From: an uncultured Slackia sp.
GTDB taxonomy: Bacteria > Actinomycetota > Coriobacteriia > Coriobacteriales > Eggerthellaceae
Assembly: GCA_937895975.1 (NCBI GenBank)
Contig: CALBLG010000018.1
Coordinates: 1 to 9,862 of the forward strand
Length of the DNA stretch: 9,862 bases
Direction: 5' to 3'
The notes below the pieces were generated by a model. It was not told where the DNA came from and searched no databases. It saw nothing but the letters and a program-made list of their open reading frames with translations. Shown one piece after another: positions 4,543-9,862 of the stretch; the first letter of the stretch is position 1, and every line of letters begins with the position of its first letter. Position numbers and translations under genes: made by a program.

Positions 4543-7500
4543 TTAGAAGCGGTTGATATCGGTCAGGCTGAATTTCGAGATGCGGCGCAGCGAAATAGCC
4601 GACACGATGGCCGAGAACGCCGCGCACAGCACGGCGCCCGTCAAGCATGCTTTCAAACTGGGAGTTTTCAGCATGCACAGCGACGAGTTCTCCAAACTCG
4701 CCACCGAGAAGTAGCCCATGACGCAGCCCAGCGCGCAGCCAAGCGCAATGCCCACGACCGTCATTACGATGGTGTCGCGGTAGATGTAGCGCTTCGCGTC
4801 GCGCTGCGAGTAGCCGTTGATCATGAGCACGATGAGCTCGCGCTTCTTCTCGTTGATGAACATCACATTCAAATTCAGCAGCACGATAATCGCCATAAGC
4901 GCCGACAGCGCGATGTAGATGGCCACCATGGTGAACGACAGGTTGTTGAACATGGCCGAGATGCTGCGAATCGATGCGGCCTCGTCGCTGTATCCTGCGA
5001 AATCGACGGTGCTTTCGGCCAGCTGCTGCTGGAAGGCGGTGCTGTCGAGGTCGCGCGCGTCTACCAGGTAGGCGTTGTACTCCACGGCCGAGCCGGTAAT
5101 GCGCTCGTAGGCGGCCGGCGAAAGCACGATGGCCGAAAGCGACGAATAGTATTCGAAGAAGCCCGCAATGGGGATTTCGAACTTCTGGCCTGCGGCATTC
5201 TCGATTTCGACGATGTCGCCCACCTTGGCGCCGAAGAAGTTCGCGTACGACGAGCACACCCACGCGCCCTCGAGCACGCCCGTGCCCGCCGGAGTGTCGT
5301 AGGTGTTCAGGCGGAACAGCTTGCCGAAAGCGTTGGGGTCGGCCGGCGTGTAGACGCGCACCACGCCTTGGGTGCCGTCGGGCTTGTCGAGCGCGAACGT
5401 CTTGCGCTGCACGGCGGCGTGCTCCAGACCCTCGCTATCCAAATACGCGCCCACGCTGGGCTTGGCCTGCTGCTGCGCGGCGGCATCGTCGCTTGTCTGC
5501 TCGGCCGCGTTGGGTGTGGCGGCGGTCGCGTCGGGCGTGCTTTCCGAATCGTTCTCGTCGGGGTCGCAGTACACCACGGCGTTGTAGGCGCACACGTCGG
5601 CCAGCTGCTTGTCGAAGCTGGCGTTCACGTTATCGTCCATCGTGATGGCCGACACGATGAGGGCCGTGCAGCCGGCGACGCCCACCAGCGTGCCCAGCAC
5701 GCGGCGCTTGTCGTTCACGCAGTTGTTGACGACCGTTTGGGCGAGCAGCCCCAGGCGGCGCCACAGGCGCCAGCGCTCGTAGAAGCGCGTGCGGTTCGCC
5801 GGTGGGCGCTCGCCCTGCAGAAGTTCCACGGCTTGGCGCTTCAGTACGCCGCGGCAGGCGATCCACGTGGACAGCAGGATAAGCGCCAGGTCGATGAGCG
5901 ATACGGCAAGATAGTCGGGCAGCGACACGATGGGCGCGGGGTCGTCGATGACGCATTGGTTCATGGTGGGAATGAGGATGGGCTCGACGATTGCCGCGCC
6001 CACGGCGATGCCCAGAAGCGCGCCAAGCACCACGGCGGTGGCCGTGTACGCCAAATAGCTCAGCGTGATTTCGTGCGCGTAAAAGCCGATGGCCTTCTTC
6101 GTGCCGATTTGCGTGATTTGCTCGTGCACGATGCGCGACACCGCCGAATAGCACACCAGCAGGCCCACGATTACGAACAGCGACGCCATGGAGAAGCGCA
6201 GGCGGTACAGGACGCCTACCATCTCGTTGGTTGCCTGCACGGTGCCGTTGTAGTAGGCCGGGGTAACAGTCCAGCTCATCGTCGCGGTTTTCGACACTTG
6301 GTCTTGCGCTTGCTGCAGCTTGGCTACGCCCTCGTCGTATTCATCTTGCGCGGCCTCGAGCTCGGCTTTTTTCGAGTCGATTTGGATCTGCGCGTCGGCC
6401 AGCTGCTGTTTGCCCGAGTCGACCTGGGTCTGGCCTTGGGAGACTTGACCGCGCGCCGAGGCCATTTGCGCGTTGTAGCTGGCGCGGCGCTGCGCATACA
6501 GCGAGCGCACCTCGTCAAGCGACGCCTTCGCGGAATTCATCTGCGCCGTTGCCTCGTCGGCCGCCGAGCGCGCCTGTTGCGCTGCTGCGGTAGCCGTGGA
6601 CGACACGCTGTCGAGCGTGTCGAGCATGCGCGAGATTTGCGTCATGGAAATGTCACAGGTGGCACCACTCATCAGGTCGCATGCCGCAAGCAGCGCGTCG
6701 ATGGCCTTTTGGTTTTGCGCGTAGGCTTTTGGCGCGTCAGTCTTCAGCGCATCGCCGGCCTTGCGCATGTCGGTACGGAACGTCGCGCAAGCCTCTTCCA
6801 GCTGCTCGTCGTATTCTTCGTTGTCGATGGCACCGCTTGCGTACGCCTCCGCAAGCTCGTCGCGCCGTTGCTCAAGCGTGCGCAGCGCAGCACGCGATGC
6901 GTTCGAGAACGCTACAACGGCCTTCGCCTCGCTTTCGAGCTCGTCGACCTGCTTGACCTTCTGCTGCACGTTGGCGGCGGCGTTGTCGTAGGTTTTCTGG
7001 TAGCGTTCGATTTGCGCCGCCGCCTGGTCGAGCGCTTCTTGCGTCATGCTGTCTTGCGACGTGAGCATTTTGCTGGTGACGTTCAGCTCGAGCTGGGCGT
7101 CTTCCAGCTTGCGCGTGTTCGCGTCTACCTCGCTTTGCGCGTCGGTCAGCCTCTGGGCGCCGTCTTCCAGCTGCTGGCGCGCGGCGTCGAGGCGTGCCTG
7201 GCCTTCGTCGATCTTCGCCTGGGCCGCTGCTATGACGTCGCGGTAGCGCGCGTCGGCGCGCGATTCGCCCAATTGCTCGATGCGCTGCTGTATTTCATCG
7301 CTTTTCGCGCGATACTCGTCGGAATACACATCCAGGCCGCGTAGCTCGCTGCTGGATACCTCCAGCGTGACGTATGCATCGTTGAAGGCGCTGCGGTTGA
7401 AGGCGGTTTCGGGCACGTAGGCCAAAACATCGATGGCGCCTCCCGTGGGCGATACGCCGAAGTATTCGGTGCTGCATGCCAGGTACGCGGGGCTCGTGAC

Positions 7501-8034
7501 GAGTGCAGTGATTTTGAATGTGTCGTTGATCAGGTATTTCATGCCGTTTGTGGCAGACTGGGAATCGTCGGCGGCATCGTGCGCAAACGAGATGGAGTCG
7601 CCGACTGAAAGGCCATGGCTGCTTGCGAACAGGCTGTCGATAGCGATTTCGCCATCGTTTTCGGGCAGCGCGCCCTCGTCAACGGTCGGGGCATCGATGT
7701 CGCGCGTGAGCGAGCGCATACTTGCGGAATACGATTTGCCGTCGAGCTCGATCGACTGCGCGCTCGCGTAGCCCGGCTCTGCGGCGTCTACGCCGTCTAG
7801 GCTCCGAATGGCGTCGATATCTTCGTCGGTGAAACCGTAGGGGAAGGCCATTTCGAAGGCATGCAGGTTCCCTTCTTCATAGGCGGCGTTGGTGGCCTGC
7901 TTCACGCTTTGGCCCGTCCAGCACAGGCCCGAATACAGGCCGACGCCCAACGCGACGAACATCACGATGGACGCGAACGACACCCACGTGGCGCGGATGT
8001 TGCAGAGCAGTTCGAGGATTTGGGTGCGTTTCAT
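4543..8034 (-). CDS. FtsX/MacB-like ABC transporter permease with coiled-coil stalk
   Basis: A 1163-residue membrane protein of the FtsX-like permease family. Hydrophobic segments at about 17-38, 616-636, 660-683, 708-731, 777-799, 1031-1059, 1089-1112 and 1131-1148 give eight helices, arranged as two copies of the 1+3 FtsX module. Each module has a large outer domain between its first and second helix: about 577 residues in the first, 230 in the second. The first outer domain contains a long charged, Ala/Gln/Glu-rich stretch (about 240-585) with heptad character, e.g. EGQARLDAARQQLEDGAQ and KKAELEAAQDEYDEGVAKLQ, predicted to be a coiled-coil stalk. The post-helix segment THKKAIG-like TQIGTKKAIGFYAHEI (641-656) and NEKKRELIVLMINGYSQRDA (1061-1080) match the coupling region of FtsX permeases. 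The second outer domain has an acidic, low-complexity linker at 825-860. It lies 15 bp downstream of the GAF-ABC ATPase gene, its obvious partner. MacB relatives move lipids, peptides or toxins or transmit force rather than import solutes; the substrate here is unknown. Confidence 0.92.
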   Translation of the reverse strand: MKRTQILELLCNIRATWVSFASIVMFVALGVGLYSGLCWTGQSVKQATNAAYEEGNLHAFEMAFPYGFTDEDIDAIRSLDGVDAAEPGYASAQSIELDGKSYSASMRSLTRDIDAPTVDEGALPENDGEIAIDSLFASSHGLSVGDSISFAHDAADDSQSATNGMKYLINDTFKITALVTSPAYLACSTEYFGVSPTGGAIDVLAYVPETAFNRSAFNDAYVTLEVSSSELRGLDVYSDEYRAKSDEIQQRIEQLGESRADARYRDVIAAAQAKIDEGQARLDAARQQLEDGAQRLTDAQSEVDANTRKLEDAQLELNVTSKMLTSQDSMTQEALDQAAAQIERYQKTYDNAAANVQQKVKQVDELESEAKAVVAFSNASRAALRTLEQRRDELAEAYASGAIDNEEYDEQLEEACATFRTDMRKAGDALKTDAPKAYAQNQKAIDALLAACDLMSGATCDISMTQISRMLDTLDSVSSTATAAAQQARSAADEATAQMNSAKASLDEVRSLYAQRRASYNAQMASARGQVSQGQTQVDSGKQQLADAQIQIDSKKAELEAAQDEYDEGVAKLQQAQDQVSKTATMSWTVTPAYYNGTVQATNEMVGVLYRLRFSMASLFVIVGLLVCYSAVSRIVHEQITQIGTKKAIGFYAHEITLSYLAYTATAVVLGALLGIAVGAAIVEPILIPTMNQCVIDDPAPIVSLPDYLAVSLIDLALILLSTWIACRGVLKRQAVELLQGERPPANRTRFYERWRLWRRLGLLAQTVVNNCVNDKRRVLGTLVGVAGCTALIVSAITMDDNVNASFDKQLADVCAYNAVVYCDPDENDSESTPDATAATPNAAEQTSDDAAAQQQAKPSVGAYLDSEGLEHAAVQRKTFALDKPDGTQGVVRVYTPADPNAFGKLFRLNTYDTPAGTGVLEGAWVCSSYANFFGAKVGDIVEIENAAGQKFEIPIAGFFEYYSSLSAIVLSPAAYERITGSAVEYNAYLVDARDLDSTAFQQQLAESTVDFAGYSDEAASIRSISAMFNNLSFTMVAIYIALSALMAIIVLLNLNVMFINEKKRELIVLMINGYSQRDAKRYIYRDTIVMTVVGIALGCALGCVMGYFSVASLENSSLCMLKTPSLKACLTGAVLCAAFSAIVSAISLRRISKFSLTDINRF

Positions 8035-8049
8035 GCGACGTGCCCGCCT

Positions 8050-9270
8050 TTACCACACCAGCTCGGTGGCGTGCACCGGGCGGCGGTTGACGGTGACCTC
8101 GTACGTTTTGCCGTCGCGCATGCGCACCACGCGGTCGGCCATGCGGGTGATTTCCTCGTTGTGCGTCACCATGATAAGCGACGTGCCCGCGTTGACGATG
8201 TTCTCCAGGGTTTGCAGCACCTCGATGCTGGTGGCATAGTCGAGCGCGGCGGTGGGCTCGTCGGCGAAGATGATTTTCGGGTTCTTCACCAAGGCGCGCG
8301 CGATAGACACGCGTTGCTGCTGGCCACCGGAAAGCTGGCTGGGGTAGCTGTGCTTGCGCTGCTCCAGGCCCACAAGCTCTAACACGTGCTCGCAATCCAT
8401 GGGGTTGTCGACCAGCTCGGCTATCAGGCGCAGGTTCTGCAGCGCGGTAAGGTTTGGCATAAGGTTGTAGCTTTGGAAGATGAAGCCGATGTTGTCGCGG
8501 CGGTATGCGGTGAGCTCGGCCTGGCTGGCCGTGGACATTTCGCGACCCTCGAACGTGAACGAGCCCGATGTGGCGCGGTCCATGCCGCCGATAATGTTGA
8601 GAAACGTCGATTTGCCGCAGCCCGATTCGCCCAGCACCACCAAGAATTCGCCCTCGTAGACGTTCAGGTTCACGCCTTTGAGCACCTGGGTTTCCGTGTC
8701 GCCGTTTTGGAACGTGCGCGTGATGTCGTGTGCCTCGATGATGGGTCGGCCGAGTTCGATAGGGGACTGCAGAGCATTGTTTTCCTCGAGCGCCAGCGCC
8801 GCCGACATCGACATGATTTCGGCCACGTCGGCGTCTTCATCGGTCCAGTGCGAGCCGTCGTTTTTGTTGACCAGTTGAATGCAGCCCAAGTCTTCGTGCA
8901 GGGTAGAGAACGGCACGCAGATGGCGGAGTTCACCTGGATGCTGGGAAAATCGTCGAGGGTCGCCGCGTCGCCCGTGCGTGAGAAGTCGAGCAGGCGCTC
9001 GGCCTGCTGCGTTTGATAGACGCGGCCAACTAAACCTTCGCCCGCGGCGTGCGAACGCGACGTGAGGTCGTCGGGGCCGATCCAAAACGTGGGGTGCAAA
9101 CGCCCGTCGCCGTGCTTGTCGGCGTACCAAATGACGGCCGTTGCGGCGTCGCAGTTTCGCGCGATGGTGCGCAGACCGTTTTGCAGCGCCTCTTCGAGAG
9201 TGGTGGCGTTGGCGATGCACGATTGCACCTCGCCGATGGTTTTGACGTAGCTGAGCAGCTCTTTATCCAC
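8050..9270 (-). CDS. GAF-domain ABC transporter ATP-binding protein (MacB/LolD type)
   Basis: A 406-residue two-domain protein. Residues about 15-165 form a GAF sensor domain (NCDAATAVIWYAD 39-51, GEGLVGRVYQ 77-86, SAICVPF 115-121, LGCIQLVNK 128-136, FTDEDADV-like HWTDEDADVAEI 141-152). Residues about 175-400 are a complete MacB/LolD-type ATPase: Walker A GESGCGKST 214-222, Q-loop Gln266 in FIFQSYNL, signature LSGGQQQR 313-320, Walker B IIFADEP 333-339, D-loop AALD 341-344 and His370 in MVTHN. All catalytic positions are intact. The ATPase part drives the downstream FtsX-type permease (15-bp gap). GAF domains bind small ligands, nucleotides or metal/redox groups; the ligand is unknown, and the FRMR set of methionine-sulfoxide reductases is excluded by the fusion. 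The start is GTG 9270, because a TAA lies in frame four codons upstream (9280-9282); the ribosome site (AAGG, about ten bases upstream) is modest. The N-terminal sensor on the ATPase subunit is unusual for this transporter class. Confidence 0.93.
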   Translation of the reverse strand: MDKELLSYVKTIGEVQSCIANATTLEEALQNGLRTIARNCDAATAVIWYADKHGDGRLHPTFWIGPDDLTSRSHAAGEGLVGRVYQTQQAERLLDFSRTGDAATLDDFPSIQVNSAICVPFSTLHEDLGCIQLVNKNDGSHWTDEDADVAEIMSMSAALALEENNALQSPIELGRPIIEAHDITRTFQNGDTETQVLKGVNLNVYEGEFLVVLGESGCGKSTFLNIIGGMDRATSGSFTFEGREMSTASQAELTAYRRDNIGFIFQSYNLMPNLTALQNLRLIAELVDNPMDCEHVLELVGLEQRKHSYPSQLSGGQQQRVSIARALVKNPKIIFADEPTAALDYATSIEVLQTLENIVNAGTSLIMVTHNEEITRMADRVVRMRDGKTYEVTVNRRPVHATELVW

Positions 9271-9318
9271 GTTGGGGCCTTAATCTTTGCAGGCGAATCT
9301 AAAAAATATCAATACACA

Positions 9319-9324
9319 ATCATA
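9319..9324 (-). promoter_or_regulatory. Candidate -10 box for the GAF-ABC operon
   Basis: The minus strand reads TATGAT in an AT-rich setting, about 50 bp before the GTG start. No good -35 is found 16-18 bp upstream, so this is tentative. Confidence 0.25.
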
Positions 9325-9384
9325 GGCGAAAAAATGGCCCAAAAGGGCATCAAGTCATTTCGGCCTTTCTTCGCTTTGCGATTC

Positions 9385-9496
9385 GAGCTGTCGCTTGAGA
9401 CGCGTGTTCGTCATTTTCCTCACGAGCCAAACAGCGCTTAATGTGCTGTTTGCGCGAGCCAGGACTTTGATGGACACGCGTCCCAGGCGACAGCTT
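9385..9496. repeat. 112-bp structured inverted repeat with apical hairpin
   Basis: The outer arms 9385-9407 and 9474-9496 match inversely at 20 of 23 positions (core ACGCGTGT / ACACGCGT and AGCTGTCGC / GCGACAGCT). Inside, AAACAGCGC (9429-9437) and GTGCTGTTT (9443-9451) form an apical hairpin with loop TTAAT. Between the two stems lie unpaired or weakly paired stretches of about 21 bases on each side. Closing stem, large internal bubble and apical hairpin give a compact fold that could be a structured RNA, an operon leader or a mobile palindromic repeat. Confidence 0.55.
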
Positions 9497-9515
9497 GAGC
9501 TGGGCGTTGTCGTAT

Positions 9516-9555
9516 TCAGAAAAGGGAAGCGGACCGAAGGCTCGTCGGTCCGCTT
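9516..9555 (-). terminator. Rho-independent terminator of the aminotransferase gene
   Basis: On the minus strand AAGCGGACCGA (9555-9545) pairs perfectly with TCGGTCCGCTT (9537-9527) over 11 bp around a 7-base loop, and is followed by CCCTTTTCTG. It lies about 100 bp after the aminotransferase stop. The pyrimidine-rich tail on the minus strand, and its absence on plus, set the direction. Confidence 0.65.
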
Positions 9556-9655
9556 TGAAATCTTCCGCTCGGCGAATGGCGACTGCCGGGGAAGCGTGGG
9601 TTGTTGCGAATGCGCCGTGCGTGGGCCACGGGGTTGTTCCTAGCCCATCGGGCTG

Positions 9656-9862
9656 CTAGGCTTCGATGAGCTTTTCGAGTTGGTCGGCCATGGCGTCGAT
9701 ATCGGCGTTCGTGGCGACAAGCGGTGGCAGGAAGCGCAGCGTGTGCGCGCCGGTATAGTTCAGCACCAAGCCCTGCGGCGCGTCGAGCGCGGCAAGCACC
9801 AGCTCAGGGGCGTCGACGGTGTCGTCGAACTCGACGGCGCGCATAAGGCCTAGGCCGCGCAC
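9656..9862 (-). CDS. argD: Acetylornithine aminotransferase-like enzyme, C-terminal fragment (partial)
   Basis: The last 68 residues of a class-III PLP-dependent aminotransferase; the rest lies beyond the right edge. The sequence RGLGLMRAVEFDD, then GLVLNYTGAHTLRFLPPLV, then ADIDAMADQLEKLIE matches the end of ArgD-type enzymes (typically RGxGLMxGVE ... LRFLPPLVIT ... EID). ArgD transfers an amino group from glutamate to N-acetylglutamate semialdehyde in arginine biosynthesis. PLP-binding Lys lies outside the window, so related aminotransferases (ornithine, succinyl-ornithine) cannot be fully excluded. A strong terminator lies about 100 bp downstream, so this is the last gene of its transcript. 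Confidence 0.82.
   Translation of the reverse strand: MRGLGLMRAVEFDDTVDAPELVLAALDAPQGLVLNYTGAHTLRFLPPLVATNADIDAMADQLEKLIEA

Larger units (their letters stand above)
9271..9655. other. Intergenic region upstream of the GAF-ABC operon
   Basis: This 385-bp gap lies between the aminotransferase gene and the transporter operon, both on the minus strand. It contains the aminotransferase terminator (9527-9555), a long structured inverted repeat (9385-9496), and an AT-rich stretch (about 9290-9345) where the operon promoter is expected. A small hairpin GCCC-TTTT-GGGC followed by six T on the minus strand (about 9330-9345) resembles a weak terminator. A 19-codon frame (MTNTRLKRQLE..., minus, about 9412-9353) overlaps the repeat; its ribosome site is too close to the ATG to support a gene call. 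Confidence 0.5.

Noticed and set aside
4483..7344. A 953-codon open frame on the plus strand.
   Set aside because: It lies entirely antisense to the FtsX-type permease, whose frame has clear domains, helices and a ribosome-linked partner gene. The plus-strand translation is His/Arg/Val-rich low-quality sequence typical of the complement of a high-GC gene.
9353..9418. A short minus-strand frame (MTNTRLKRQLE...) as a leader peptide.
   Set aside because: The AGGA is only two to three bases from the ATG, the frame overlaps the structural repeat, and there is no run of regulatory codons.
9385..9496. SRP RNA or tmRNA gene.
   Set aside because: The SRP loop motifs (GGAA-type apical loop with AGCAG) and tmRNA ends are absent on both strands.
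9629..9660. CCTAG...CTAGG dyad over the aminotransferase stop codon as a terminator.
   Set aside because: The stem is broken and short and has no T-tail; the hairpin at 9527-9555 is a far better terminator.

Overview
The window is high-GC (AT-rich only in a few intergenic patches), with GTG/ATG starts, GGAG-like ribosome sites, a 2-hydroxyacyl-CoA dehydratase-type gene and a coiled-coil FtsX/MacB-like exporter. Together these suggest a monoderm, anaerobic Actinomycetota of the Coriobacteriia (Eggerthellaceae-like). That placement is an inference from gene content and protein style; no marker gene is present to fix it.

Layout, left to right. (1) 4-927 (+): the C-terminal part of a 2-hydroxyacyl-CoA dehydratase / CoA-activase type protein. 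It carries an odd Cys/Gly/Ala-rich insertion, and its frame is closed by a TAG at the very first codon of the window. (2) 928-1297: 370 bp without a gene, including an AT-rich island with imperfect inverted repeats. (3) 1298-2257 (-): a DUF1177 family protein. (4) 2258-2604: a divergent control region with a perfect 29-bp palindrome and a candidate -10 box for the DUF1177 gene. (5) 2605-3420 (+): a nitrilase-superfamily amidase with an intact Glu-Lys-Cys triad. (6) 3421-3735: an intergenic stretch with a 95-bp imperfect palindromic element and, just ahead of the next gene, two abutting palindromes. (7) 3736-4080 and 4083-4421 (+): two tightly coupled small cupins. (8) 4453-4504: a perfect 23-bp hairpin between convergent genes. 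(9) 9270-8050 and 8034-4543 (-): a two-gene transporter operon, an ABC ATPase with an N-terminal GAF sensor domain followed by a 1163-aa permease with eight predicted membrane segments and a coiled-coil stalk. (10) 9271-9655: an intergenic region with a long structured inverted repeat and a strong terminator. (11) 9656-9862 (-): the C-terminal end of an acetylornithine-aminotransferase-like enzyme.

How the genes work together. The GAF-ABC ATPase and the FtsX-type permease almost certainly form one transporter: they are 15 bp apart, on the same strand, and a single ATPase gene serves an internally duplicated permease. The GAF domain implies that a small ligand or redox/ion signal gates ATP-driven work on the cell envelope. 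The nitrilase and the two cupins lie in the same direction and may share a pathway, but the 315-bp gap with its own candidate promoter suggests the cupins can be expressed separately. The remaining genes look like independent units.

The most noteworthy items are the GAF-ABC/coiled-coil FtsX system, the structured element at 9385-9496 upstream of it, and the set of palindromes in intergenic DNA (2302-2330, 3456-3550, 3684-3711, 4453-4504). No tRNA, rRNA, CRISPR array, transposase or phage gene is visible.
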